Shown: piece after piece, positions 44,911 to 53,828 of the stretch
How positions within the stretch are numbered: the first letter of the stretch is position 1
Layout of the letters: the number at the start of each line of letters is the position of its first letter
DNA from: Brevibacterium moorei
Lineage (GTDB): Bacteria > Actinomycetota > Actinomycetes > Actinomycetales > Brevibacteriaceae
Length of the DNA stretch: 64,000 nucleotides
Reading direction: 5' to 3'
Assembly: GCF_024580735.1 (NCBI RefSeq)
Contig: NZ_JANIJX010000017.1
Coordinates: 1-64,000 of the forward strand
Notes under the pieces: generated by a model
The model's database searches: none
Told to the model about the DNA's origin: nothing
What the model saw: only the letters and a program-made list of their open reading frames with translations
Program-made: the position numbers and the translations under genes

Positions 44911-47895
44911 TCAGGCCCGCTGGGCCAGGGTCTCGATGCCGGTGGTGAAGCACTCGCGCGGGGGATTGACCAGCCCGGCGCCCACCTGGCCCACACCTGC
45001 GACCCGGCCGGCCATGCCCGTGTTGATCTGCGGCAGCACGTTCGTGCGCAGCACCTTGACGATGTCGATGCCGGAGGGCACGCCGCGGAACTCCAGGATC
45101 GGGATCTGGTGGACCGGGTGCTCGCCCAGGGTGATCTCGTACATCCGCTGCGTGGTCTCCACGGCGAAGGGCACGTCCCCGCCCACCAGGCGCACTACGG
45201 CCGGTGCCGCGGCCATGGCCAGGCCGCCGATCCCGGCGGTCTCCGTGATGGCGGAGTCGCCGATGTCCGGGTTCGCGTCCTCGGGTCCGTAGGAGCCCAG
45301 GAACAGGCCCTCGGCGATCTGCGCGGGACCGGTGTACCAGGTGTCACCGGTGCCGGCCAGCTGCACGCCGAACTCCGTGCCGTTGCGCGCCATGGTCACG
45401 ACCATGGACGAACCGGCCACGCCCTTGGCCGCGTGCATCGCGAGCTTGCAGGTGGGCATCACCAGGTTGAGCGCGAAGTAGTCATTGGCGCCCAGGAAGC
45501 GGCAGACCTCGGCCAGATCGGAGGACTCCCAGCCGTCCAGGTTCAGCAGATCGGGCATCAGATCGCGCAGGAACAGCAGGGTCGCCGTGCGGTTGCGGTT
45601 GTGCCCCTCATCGCCGGACTGCAGCATCTGGGAGACATAGTATTTCGTGTCGATCGGACCGTGCGCGGCCACCGCCGCGCCCAACACAGGGCCCAGCACA
45701 TCGCGCATCCAGCGCAGCCGGGTGAGCACCTCGTCGTTGTTCGCGCCGTAGCGCAGCACTTTGCCCAGGCCCTCGTTGAGCGAACAGTAGGCGCGGCCGC
45801 CGTAGACCGGGTCGCGCAGCTCGAACATCCACATCGAGGGGCTGACCACGCCGGCCATCGGGCCCACCGCATCGCGCGAATGGCACGGGGCCATGGTGAA
45901 GCGGCCGTCGGCCAGGCCGGCCTCGGCCTCCTCGAGGGTATCGGCCAGGCCCTCGAAGACCACTGCGCCGGCCAGCGCGCCGCGCATCGGGCCCGAGGCG
46001 TTCTCCCACTGCAGCGGCGGGCCCGAGTGCAGGAACTCGTTGTCCGCCAGGCCCAGGCATTCGCGGGCGGGCCGTAGACCCACCAGTTCCGCTCCGGCAT
46101 TCAGGATCCGCTCGAGCGCCTCCTGGTTCGCCGCCAGTCTCCGGGGATCGGACATCACCCGGTAGATCGCGGCGGCATCGCCCAGCGGCGGCTGCCAGGG
46201 GACCTCGGTGACGTCGACGGCCTGGGCGCGCAGGGCATCGGCGAACAGCGCCACGCCCACGGTGGCGACCGTGGGCTCCCCGTCGAGCAGGCCGTGCAGC
46301 GCCGGGCCGGCGGCCTCGGCCGCGGCGGTCAGGGCGGACTCCGCACCGGCGGCAGCCGGCGCAGACCCGGCCGGCGCGGCTGCGGCCGGCTGCGCGGACG
46401 CGACGCCCAGCAGTTCCAGCGCCCGACGCACGGCCTGTGCATTGGAGGCGTAGACCTCGGCCCCGGCGGCCACCAGCGTCTGCGCCGTGGCGGCGAGGTC
46501 CTGCGGATCGGCGGGCGTGCCCAACAGGCTCACGACCACCGGCAGGTTCCGGCCGGAGTCCGCCGCGGCGGCCCTGGCGTCCGAGATCGCCGCGGCCAGA
46601 TCAGCCGCCGGGTCCTGATGGGCGCCATGGCCCAGCACCAGATCCAGCACCAGGACGCCGGCGTGTTCGGCCTGGGCGCGGATCGCCTCGAGGCGCAGGC
46701 CCGGATCGATCATCGGGTGGGCGCGCCCCTGGGTCATGGCGTCGTCGCCGAAGTCCACCACGGCATGACCGGTGGCCGGAATCCGCGCGCCGTCGATGCG
46801 CGGGGCGCCGGCCAGCGGGATGTTCGAGGGAATGGGGCCCAGCCCGGCCGCGGCGATCAGCATGGCCTCATCGGCCAGGGTGCCGCCGCAGAACAGACCG
46901 CGCAGCGGGCCGGCGACGTCTCCGGCCGCAGTGGTGCTCTCCGGCAGCCAGCGCGGCCACCGGGGTGCGGGGTGTCCGGCCGCGGCCAGGGCGTGCTCGA
47001 CGCCGGCCGTCAGATCGGGGGAGTCCGGGCCCAAGACGGCCCAGCTGACCGCCAGGCCCAGCTCGGCGGCCAGGGATTCGACCTTGGCCACGACCTGCGG
47101 ATCGGCCGGTTTGGACACGACGACGACGTGCTCGGTGGCGGGATCGGCGGCCAGGGCGCGCAGCGCCTGCTTGGTCGTCAGACCGCCGACCTGCGCGCTC
47201 AGATCGCGTCCGCCTGTGCCGATCAGATGACTCACACCCACACCGGCCGCGTCGAGCAGCGTCGAGACCTGCTGGGACCCGGTGCCAGAGGCCCCGACGA
47301 TGCCGAAGGAGCCGGCGGCGACCCGGTTGGCGAAGCCCAGACCCGCGCCGCCGATGATCGCGGTGCCGCAATCGGGGCCCATCAGCAGCAGATCGCGCTC
47401 GCCGGCGTAGCGCTTGAGTTCGACCTCGGTGGCGACGTCGACATTGTCGCTGAACAGCAGGACGGAACTGCCGGCGTCCAGGGCGGCCCTGGCCTCGATC
47501 CCGGCGTAGGCGCCGGGCACGGATACCACGGTGAGGTTGGCGCCGGCCCGGTCCACCGCGGACTCGACCGTCAGCGGGGGCTGGACGCCCGCGCCGAGGC
47601 CGCCGGCGGACTTCGCCGCGGCGGTCAGTTCCGCGAAGGCCGAGTCGACGGCGGTGCGCCCGGCGGCCAGGGTGTCCTCGTCGGTGGCGCGCAGGGCGAT
47701 GACCAGGTCGTTCGGGGTGACGTCGGCGGGTACCGGGAAGCCCACCCCGCGCATCAGTTCCAGGTTGAGTTCGGTGCCCATGCCGATCAGGGCATCGGTG
47801 ATTCCCTCCGTGGTCTGCTTGACCCGGGTCGAGACTTGCATGAGGGCGACGGAGTCGAAGTAGAGGCCGGCTTTGACGTCGAGGAGTTCGGGCAC
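44911..47895 (-). CDS. fdrA: FdrA-DUF1116 fusion, AllF-AllG-like carbamoyltransferase subunit
   Basis: A 994-residue fusion of two proteins that are separate in E. coli (FdrA and YlbE, now AllF and AllG, components of oxamate carbamoyltransferase). Residues 1-500 are FdrA-like, with a succinyl-CoA-synthetase-type nucleotide fold (LMGPDCGTAIIGG at 171-183, GIVGASGTGSQQV). An Ala-rich linker (about 500-535) joins DUF1116 (about 536-994). The GTG at 47895 is preceded by AAAGGGA and starts the conserved N-terminus. In-frame sequence upstream only mirrors the neighbouring DUF2877 gene. Expected role: phosphorolysis of a carbamoyl compound to carbamoyl phosphate for carbamate kinase. Confidence 0.88.
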   Translation of the reverse strand: MPELLDVKAGLYFDSVALMQVSTRVKQTTEGITDALIGMGTELNLELMRGVGFPVPADVTPNDLVIALRATDEDTLAAGRTAVDSAFAELTAAAKSAGGLGAGVQPPLTVESAVDRAGANLTVVSVPGAYAGIEARAALDAGSSVLLFSDNVDVATEVELKRYAGERDLLLMGPDCGTAIIGGAGLGFANRVAAGSFGIVGASGTGSQQVSTLLDAAGVGVSHLIGTGGRDLSAQVGGLTTKQALRALAADPATEHVVVVSKPADPQVVAKVESLAAELGLAVSWAVLGPDSPDLTAGVEHALAAAGHPAPRWPRWLPESTTAAGDVAGPLRGLFCGGTLADEAMLIAAAGLGPIPSNIPLAGAPRIDGARIPATGHAVVDFGDDAMTQGRAHPMIDPGLRLEAIRAQAEHAGVLVLDLVLGHGAHQDPAADLAAAISDARAAAADSGRNLPVVVSLLGTPADPQDLAATAQTLVAAGAEVYASNAQAVRRALELLGVASAQPAAAAPAGSAPAAAGAESALTAAAEAAGPALHGLLDGEPTVATVGVALFADALRAQAVDVTEVPWQPPLGDAAAIYRVMSDPRRLAANQEALERILNAGAELVGLRPARECLGLADNEFLHSGPPLQWENASGPMRGALAGAVVFEGLADTLEEAEAGLADGRFTMAPCHSRDAVGPMAGVVSPSMWMFELRDPVYGGRAYCSLNEGLGKVLRYGANNDEVLTRLRWMRDVLGPVLGAAVAAHGPIDTKYYVSQMLQSGDEGHNRNRTATLLFLRDLMPDLLNLDGWESSDLAEVCRFLGANDYFALNLVMPTCKLAMHAAKGVAGSSMVVTMARNGTEFGVQLAGTGDTWYTGPAQIAEGLFLGSYGPEDANPDIGDSAITETAGIGGLAMAAAPAVVRLVGGDVPFAVETTQRMYEITLGEHPVHQIPILEFRGVPSGIDIVKVLRTNVLPQINTGMAGRVAGVGQVGAGLVNPPRECFTTGIETLAQRA

Positions 47896-47963
47896 GGGCT
47901 TGTCCCTTTCGATCGGGGTGGATGGACGTGGACGTTTGGTAGTGCAGGATGCGCTGGTGCGGT

Positions 47964-48941
47964 TCACGGGGCGGCGCGCGCGGTCGCGGTGGCCGGGTCC
48001 GCCGGAGCCTCCGGTGCGCCGCGGGCCCGGTGGGCCAGGGCCGCTCCCAGCAGCAGGTCGTATCCGGAACTGTGGCCGATCCCGGAGACCAGTTGCAGGG
48101 CCGGTTCCGGGTCGGTGAGATCCGCGAGCGAGGCGATCGCGCGGGCCGTCTGCGGCAGGCAGTAGCCGGCCAGGGCGGCTTCGATCAGCGAGGCCGACAG
48201 CGCCGGGGTGCGCGCGTAGAGCAGGGGGCCGGGCAGGTGTTCGCGCAGGAGCGCCAGCGCGCTGTCCTGCCCGCCGGCGCGCAGGGCCAGGGCGACACCG
48301 CAGAGCAGATCGTCGCCCGAGGGCGTGCTGCCGGGGCCGAAGCCCAGCAGGTGGTGCACGGCGGAGGTCAGGGCAGGGGACCGCTCGGTCAGGGCGGCCA
48401 GCAGTTCCCGGCCCCGGCGGGCCAGGTCGGAGTGCCCGGTGTGTGCGGCGATCGTCGCGAGCACTTCGGCGGCCCCGCCGGCTGCGGCCCGTGGCGCCGC
48501 GGCGGGCGAAGGGCGGGCGGCCACCGGCTGTACCCGCCGACGGGCGATCCTGGTGGGCCGCCAGGTGCGGGCCGCGCGCAGCTGCAGGCCGTCGGTCTCC
48601 AACGCCCGCACGAGCCCTGTCCGGTCGGTGTGGACCAGGACCGGATCGCCGGTGGAGATTCCGGCCAGGTGCCGGTGGTCCAGTCCGGGGCAGCGCAGTC
48701 CGGTTGGCAGCTCGAGGGCGCCGGGGCCCAGGACGGGCAGCACGCGCGGGCACGGTCCGGTGGTGCAGACGTAGAAGCCGGTGCCGAAGATCTGCAGAAC
48801 GGCACCCGGCAGCACGGCTTCCGACCGGACCGTGCGGGGCCGGCCGGCAACTGGGGCCCCGGCCACCGGACTCGGGGTCGGCGGGGTCGAAAAGGGCAGG
48901 GGGGAGGCCGCCGCCGGGATGATAAGTGATCTGGACCTCAC
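47964..48941 (-). CDS. allH: DUF2877 protein, AllH-like
   Basis: A 325-residue DUF2877 protein with the family signature GFGPGSTPSGDDLL (near residue 200) and GHSSGYDLLLG near the end. Its E. coli homologue YlbF/AllH is the third component of the oxamate carbamoyltransferase. It is followed by the FdrA-DUF1116 fusion on the same strand with a 68-base gap, so all three functions are present. The GTG at 48941 is the longest start; the first 40 residues are Pro/Ala-rich and a later start is possible. It is divergent from pucR. Confidence 0.82.
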   Translation of the reverse strand: MRSRSLIIPAAASPLPFSTPPTPSPVAGAPVAGRPRTVRSEAVLPGAVLQIFGTGFYVCTTGPCPRVLPVLGPGALELPTGLRCPGLDHRHLAGISTGDPVLVHTDRTGLVRALETDGLQLRAARTWRPTRIARRRVQPVAARPSPAAAPRAAAGGAAEVLATIAAHTGHSDLARRGRELLAALTERSPALTSAVHHLLGFGPGSTPSGDDLLCGVALALRAGGQDSALALLREHLPGPLLYARTPALSASLIEAALAGYCLPQTARAIASLADLTDPEPALQLVSGIGHSSGYDLLLGAALAHRARGAPEAPADPATATARAAP

Positions 48942-48964
48942 TTTCCCAGGTTATCGCGGGCTGC

Positions 48965-48970
48965 TAGGGT
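48965..48970 (+). promoter_or_regulatory. -10 box for the PucR gene, likely leaderless
   Basis: TAGGGT ends 6 bases before the ATG at 48977, with no ribosome site between them. The divergent DUF2877 gene starts only 35 bases away, so both promoters and any operator must overlap here. Confidence 0.45.
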
Positions 48971-48976
48971 CCAAGC

Positions 48977-50662
48977 ATGTCAAACGATGCCAAGAAGAGG
49001 CCCGATTTGCAGCAAGAAATGCTACTCGAGCTCGAGGGTGTCGAAACGGTGGCGCTGACGGTCCGCGAAGTGCTTCAGCTGCCCAGCATGCGGGGCTGCA
49101 CCGTGGTCGCCGGTCGCGCGGGGCTGGACCGGCTGGTCGAGAAGACCAATGTCATGGAGGTCCCCGACATCCTCCCCTGGGTCAAACCGCGCGAACTCCT
49201 GTTGACCACCGGATATCCGCTGCGGGAGGCCCCCGACGCCCTGGTGGAGTTGCTGGGCCGCGTCGAAGCGGCGGGGGTCTCTGCCCTGTGCATCAAACCG
49301 GGTCGCTATATCGACCGGATCCCACCGCAGGCGCTGGCCGAGGCCGAACGCCTGTCCCTGCCCATTCTGGAGCTGGGCGAGGGCGTGGGATTCGACGAGA
49401 TCATGCACGAGGTGCTCTCCTCGAGCCTGAGCCGGGGCGTAGCCATGATCCGGCTGGCCGAACACACCATGCGGGAACTGGTCAACGTGGTCGTCGGCGG
49501 TGGCGACCTGACGGACGTGTGCCGGATGCTCATCGAGCGCATCGGCTTCGCCGCGGCCGTCACCACCCTGGACGGCCGCCTCAAGGCGATGGTGGCCGAA
49601 TCAGATGCCGAACGCGAACGCCTGCTGGGCCTGAGCTGCTTCGACGAATCCGGCAGGTTCATCGTCGAGGACGAGCCGGCCAGGGCGGCCAGGTCCCAGG
49701 GGCAGGTGTTCTGGGGCAACTGTCAGATCCTCGATGACGAGCGGACGCTGGGCCGGATCGTGGCGTTCTCCGACCGGACCCCGGGGGACGTCGAATTCCG
49801 GGTGCTGGAGCAGGCGGCCGCGGCCGCCGCCCTGGTGCTGGCCCGCGAGCAGTCGGTGGCGGCGGTGGAGAGCAAGTACCGCAGCGACTTCGTGCTCGAA
49901 GTGCTGCGCGGGCACATTGCATCCCCGGAGCGCACGGTGTCACATGCGAAGTCCCTGGGATGGGACCTGGACCGTGAACTCAACGTGGTCGTCGCCGAGG
50001 CCGATCCCAGCGATGACAGCGTGGCCGCCGACGATCTGTCCCAGTTGCAGACGCTGTTCGCCCGCGCCTGGTCCTCTGTGGTCTCCGCCGACGATCCCCA
50101 TGCGGCGGTCGTCGGGTCGGGCGATCAGGTGATCCTGCTGCTGGCGGCGGCCGACCGCGACGAGATCGTCGAGCGGGTGCGCGCCTACGCCACCGCGGTG
50201 CGGGGGCGCGGCGGCGGTGGCCGGAGGGAGTTCTCCGTGGGGATCTCGCGGCCCACCGCGGACGTCGTCGACCTGGCCGATGCCTATCAGCAGGCGACCA
50301 GGGCCCTGGACGTGGGGCGTCAGCTGGGGGCCGGCCACAACTTCAGCCACTTCGACGGACTGGGCGTCTACCGGTTGCTGCTGCACGTGGGGCAGAAGGA
50401 GGAACTGCGCGCCTTCGCCCAGGAGACCTTGGGCGTGCTGGCCGGCGATGACAAACCGGAATACGCGGACCTGCGGGAGACCCTGCAGGCCCTGCTCGAC
50501 CACAATCTCAACGTCGCGGAGACGGCACGGGCGCTGTTCTTCCACTACAACACGCTGCGCTATCGGATCACCAAACTCGAACGCATGATCGGTCCATTCA
50601 CCCGTGATCCGCACCTGCGGCTCGCCGTCGAACTCGCCCTGCAGATCGTCAAACTTCCATAG
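48977..50662 (+). CDS. pucR: PucR-family transcriptional regulator
   Basis: A 561-residue regulator. The N-terminal PucR domain (about residues 32-150) has LQLPSMRGCTVVAGRAGLDR and KPRELLLTTGYPL. A middle CdaR/GGDEF-like region follows, and the C-terminal helix-turn-helix is LNVAETARALFFHYNTLRYR (about 513-532). PucR controls purine catabolism in Bacillus; the family responds to purine or allantoin-type metabolites. It is divergent from the AllFGH-like genes and upstream of the NCS2 permeases, so it probably controls both. Sequence does not show whether it activates. Confidence 0.9.
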   Translation: MSNDAKKRPDLQQEMLLELEGVETVALTVREVLQLPSMRGCTVVAGRAGLDRLVEKTNVMEVPDILPWVKPRELLLTTGYPLREAPDALVELLGRVEAAGVSALCIKPGRYIDRIPPQALAEAERLSLPILELGEGVGFDEIMHEVLSSSLSRGVAMIRLAEHTMRELVNVVVGGGDLTDVCRMLIERIGFAAAVTTLDGRLKAMVAESDAERERLLGLSCFDESGRFIVEDEPARAARSQGQVFWGNCQILDDERTLGRIVAFSDRTPGDVEFRVLEQAAAAAALVLAREQSVAAVESKYRSDFVLEVLRGHIASPERTVSHAKSLGWDLDRELNVVVAEADPSDDSVAADDLSQLQTLFARAWSSVVSADDPHAAVVGSGDQVILLLAAADRDEIVERVRAYATAVRGRGGGGRREFSVGISRPTADVVDLADAYQQATRALDVGRQLGAGHNFSHFDGLGVYRLLLHVGQKEELRAFAQETLGVLAGDDKPEYADLRETLQALLDHNLNVAETARALFFHYNTLRYRITKLERMIGPFTRDPHLRLAVELALQIVKLP

Positions 50663-50776
50663 GGCCGACCGGGCCGTCTTTGGCAGAATCTGTGGGTTCG
50701 GCAGTGGTTCACACCACATAGCCTGGGGTATGAGACCTTCGTTCGATCAATGGTGATGAAGAACCCGGGAGCATTC

Positions 50777-52180
50777 GTGGCGATATTCGGTTGGACCGTC
50801 CATGGCGATGGCAAGCATGTGAAACAGGGTGAGGTCGTCAAGACCTATGAGCGCCTCACCTGGCCGCGGACCATCGGCTTCGGAGCGCAGCACGTGGTGG
50901 CGATGTTCGGCTCCACGTTCATCTTCCCCATCGTCATGGGGCTCAACCCGCAGCTGGCGGTGATGATGAGCGGGGTCGCCACCATCATCTTCCTGCTCAT
51001 CGTCAAGGGCCGGATCCCCAGCTATCTGGGAACGTCCGCGGCCTTCGTCGGAGGCGTCGCGGCGGTCCACGCCCAGGGCGGGACGCCGCAGGAGGTGACC
51101 GGTGCGATCATGGTCGCCGGCATCGTCCTGGCCCTTGCCGGCGTCTTCATCCACCTGGTCGGCGCGCAGTTCCTGACCAAGGTCCTGCCACCTGTGGTGG
51201 TGGGCGGGGTCGTCATGCTCATCGGTTTCAACCTGGCGCCCGTGGTGGCCAGGACCTACTGGCCCCAGGACCAGTGGATCGCCCTCATCGTCATGCTCTT
51301 CACCATCGTCATCGCCGTCGTGGCCAAGGGATTCCTGGGCCGGATGGCGGTCCTCCTGGGCCTGGTCTTCGGATACCTGCTGTCGTGGGTGTTCGACCGT
51401 GCGTTCGGCCAGATCACCTCCTTCAGCTCCTCCGCAGGAGAGGCGACGACGCACTGGCGGGTCGATTGGTCCTCCGTGTACGCGGCCGACTGGTTGGGGC
51501 TGCCCCCGATGACGGATGCCGCGGCCGGGGTCGTGGGCTTCCACCTGCCGGTCTTCAACGCGGCGGCGATCATCGTCATGCTGCCGGGGGTGATCGCCCT
51601 GGTGGCGGAGAACGTCGGACACGTCAAAGCGGTCGAGGAGATGATGGGGGAGCCGCTGGACAAGTACGTCGGGCGGGCGGTCGTCGGCGACGGGGTGGCG
51701 ACCGCCGTCGTCACCATGGTCGGCGGTTCCCCGACGACGACCCATGCGGAGAACATCGGTGTGATGGCCGCGACCAGGGTCTACTCCACCGCCGCCTACT
51801 GGGCGGCGGCCGGTATCGCGATCCTCTTCGGGTTCTCCCCGAAGTTCGGCGCGCTCATCTCATCGGTGCCCGGCGGCGTGCTGGGCGGGATCATGGTCGT
51901 CCTGTACGGCATGATCGGGCTGCTGGGGGCCAAGATCTGGATCGAGAACAAGGTCGACTTCGCGCGGCCGGTCAATATGGTGCCGCTCGCCGCGGGCGTC
52001 ATCATCGCCATCGGCGATGTCAGCCTGAAGTTCTCGGAGACATTCACCCTGTCCGGGATCACCCTGGGCACCATCGTCGTGCTGGTGATGTACCACCTGG
52101 GCCGCTGGCTGACGGACCGGTCGGCCGGCAGGGCCGGTGCGGCCGCCGACCCCGGCGTTCGCAATGTTAAGCGCGAGTAA
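50777..52180 (+). CDS. NCS2 (uracil/xanthine) permease, first tandem copy
   Basis: A 467-residue, roughly 12-14 helix nucleobase transporter of the NCS2/NAT family. It opens with AIFGWTVHGDGKHVKQGE, has QHVVAMFGSTFIFPIVMGLNPQ at the first helices, and the substrate-site segment ALVAENVGHVKAVEEM. The later VGGSPTTTHAENIGVMAATR is the family signature. The GTG at 50777 is preferred over an ATG at 50750. GGGAG lies just before it, and the protein then begins exactly like its downstream twin. Likely cargo is uracil, xanthine, urate or a related ring. Confidence 0.9.
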   Translation: MAIFGWTVHGDGKHVKQGEVVKTYERLTWPRTIGFGAQHVVAMFGSTFIFPIVMGLNPQLAVMMSGVATIIFLLIVKGRIPSYLGTSAAFVGGVAAVHAQGGTPQEVTGAIMVAGIVLALAGVFIHLVGAQFLTKVLPPVVVGGVVMLIGFNLAPVVARTYWPQDQWIALIVMLFTIVIAVVAKGFLGRMAVLLGLVFGYLLSWVFDRAFGQITSFSSSAGEATTHWRVDWSSVYAADWLGLPPMTDAAAGVVGFHLPVFNAAAIIVMLPGVIALVAENVGHVKAVEEMMGEPLDKYVGRAVVGDGVATAVVTMVGGSPTTTHAENIGVMAATRVYSTAAYWAAAGIAILFGFSPKFGALISSVPGGVLGGIMVVLYGMIGLLGAKIWIENKVDFARPVNMVPLAAGVIIAIGDVSLKFSETFTLSGITLGTIVVLVMYHLGRWLTDRSAGRAGAAADPGVRNVKRE

Positions 52181-52243
52181 ATGACCGCGCTCGTATGAGC
52201 AAACCTTGCCTGCGGACACCATTCGTCTTTGGCATATCTATCT

Positions 52244-52273
52244 GTGACCTGCGCCTCACGGCTGTCCTAGAGT
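52244..52273 (+). promoter_or_regulatory. Possible promoter for the second NCS2 permease gene
   Basis: GTGACC (52244-52249) and TAGAGT (52268-52273) are spaced 18 bases and lie in the 160-base gap between the two permease genes, 68 bases before the second start. It suggests independent expression of the second copy. Confidence 0.35.
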
Positions 52274-52340
52274 GTGGGATACGGCGCGGCCTGTCAATCA
52301 CGGAACCCCCACCTCGGCGCCACCGGCTAAGGAGCACAGC

Positions 52341-53795
52341 ATGGCGATATTCGGTTGGAAACTACACGGCGACGGCAAGACGATCGCCCCCGGCGACGCG
52401 GTCGCCCCCAGTGAGCGGCTGACGTGGCCGCGCACGATCGGACTGGGCTTCCAGCACGTGTTCGCGATGTTCGGCGCGACCTTCGTGTTCCCGGTCATCA
52501 TGGGGCTGAACCCGCAGCTGGCCGTGATGATGTCCGGCTTCGGCACGATCATCTTCCTGCTCATCGTCTCCGGGAAGGTCCCCAGCTACGTCGGCACCTC
52601 GGCTGCCTTCGTGGGCGGCACCGCCACTGTCACCGCTCAGGGTGGCAGCCCGGCACAGGTGACCGGCGCGATCCTGGTCTCCGGCGCCGTCCTGACCCTG
52701 GTGGGCGCCTTCATCCACTGGATCGGCGCCAGCGCCCTGACCCGGGTCCTGCCTGCGGTCGTCACCGGCGGCGTGGTCATGCTCATCGGCTTCAACCTCG
52801 CGCCCGTGGTGGCCAACACCTACTGGCCCCAGGACCAGTGGGTCGCCCTGCTGGTGATGGCGTTCATCATCCTGTTCTCCGTGTGCATCAAGGGATTCAT
52901 CGGCAGGGTCGCGGTGTTCCTCGGCCTGATCTTCGGCTACCTGCTCTCCTGGCTGTTCGACACGGTGTTCGGCAAGATCACCTCCTTCGACGCGGGCGCC
53001 GGCGAGGTCACCGAGCACTTCCGCATCGACTGGTCCGGCGTGCAGTCCGCGCCCTGGATCGGCCTGCCCCCGGTATCGGATGAGGCGGCCGGCGTGGTGG
53101 GCCTCCACCTCCCCGAATTCAACGCCGCCGCCATCGTCGTCATGCTGCCGGCGATCATCGCCCTGGTCGCGGAGAACGTCGGCCACGTCAAGGCGGTCGA
53201 GGAGATGACCGGCGAGAAGCTGGACAAGTACACAGGCCGAGCGGTGATGGGCGACGGCGTGGCCACCATGGTGGCCACCGGCGTCGGCGGTTCGCCCACC
53301 ACCACCTACGCGGAGAACATCGGCGTGATGGCCGCGACCAAGGTCTACTCCACCGCCGCCTACTGGGTGGCCGCGATCGTGGCGATCGTCTTCGGGCTCT
53401 CCCCGAAGTTCGGCGCGCTCATCGCGTCCGTGCCCGGCGGTGTGCTGGGCGGGATCACCGTCGTGCTCTACGGCATGATCGGCATGCTGGGCGCGAAGAT
53501 CTGGATCGAGAACAAGGTCGACTTCTCCAGCCCGCTCAACATGGTCCCAGTGGCCGCCGGCATCATCATCGCAATCGGCGACGTCAGCCTGAAGTTCAGC
53601 GAATCGTTCACGCTCTCGGGCATCGCCCTTGGCACCCTTGTGATGCTGGTCATGTACCATGTGGCGCGCTGGCTGGCGCCCAAGGACATCAGGGAGGCGG
53701 CCGAGTCCGATGTCGGTGGAACCGCTATCAGCGTCGGCTCGAAGGGCCTGGAGGAACGGGTTTCCGAGGAACTCCGGCAGGATCGGAAACACTGA
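52341..53795 (+). CDS. NCS2 (uracil/xanthine) permease, second tandem copy
   Basis: A 484-residue paralogue of the preceding permease, with the same opening (AIFGWKLHGDGKTIAPGD), helix pattern and signature VGGSPTTTYAENIGVMAATK. It has a longer, charged C-terminal tail of about 30 residues. The ATG at 52341 has AAGGAGC 5 bases before it; longer in-frame sequence upstream shows no conservation with the twin. It lies 33 bases before the Mo-hydroxylase genes, so it may be cotranscribed with them and import their substrate. Confidence 0.92.
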   Translation: MAIFGWKLHGDGKTIAPGDAVAPSERLTWPRTIGLGFQHVFAMFGATFVFPVIMGLNPQLAVMMSGFGTIIFLLIVSGKVPSYVGTSAAFVGGTATVTAQGGSPAQVTGAILVSGAVLTLVGAFIHWIGASALTRVLPAVVTGGVVMLIGFNLAPVVANTYWPQDQWVALLVMAFIILFSVCIKGFIGRVAVFLGLIFGYLLSWLFDTVFGKITSFDAGAGEVTEHFRIDWSGVQSAPWIGLPPVSDEAAGVVGLHLPEFNAAAIVVMLPAIIALVAENVGHVKAVEEMTGEKLDKYTGRAVMGDGVATMVATGVGGSPTTTYAENIGVMAATKVYSTAAYWVAAIVAIVFGLSPKFGALIASVPGGVLGGITVVLYGMIGMLGAKIWIENKVDFSSPLNMVPVAAGIIIAIGDVSLKFSESFTLSGIALGTLVMLVMYHVARWLAPKDIREAAESDVGGTAISVGSKGLEERVSEELRQDRKH

Positions 53796-53828
53796 AGGAA
53801 GAAGTCGACGAGGCAAGTGATATAAGGA

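Noticed and set aside
47896-48753. A 286-residue N-terminal extension of the FdrA-type frame
   Set aside because: It overlaps the DUF2877 gene in another frame, and the GTG at 47895 has a ribosome site and starts the family sequence.
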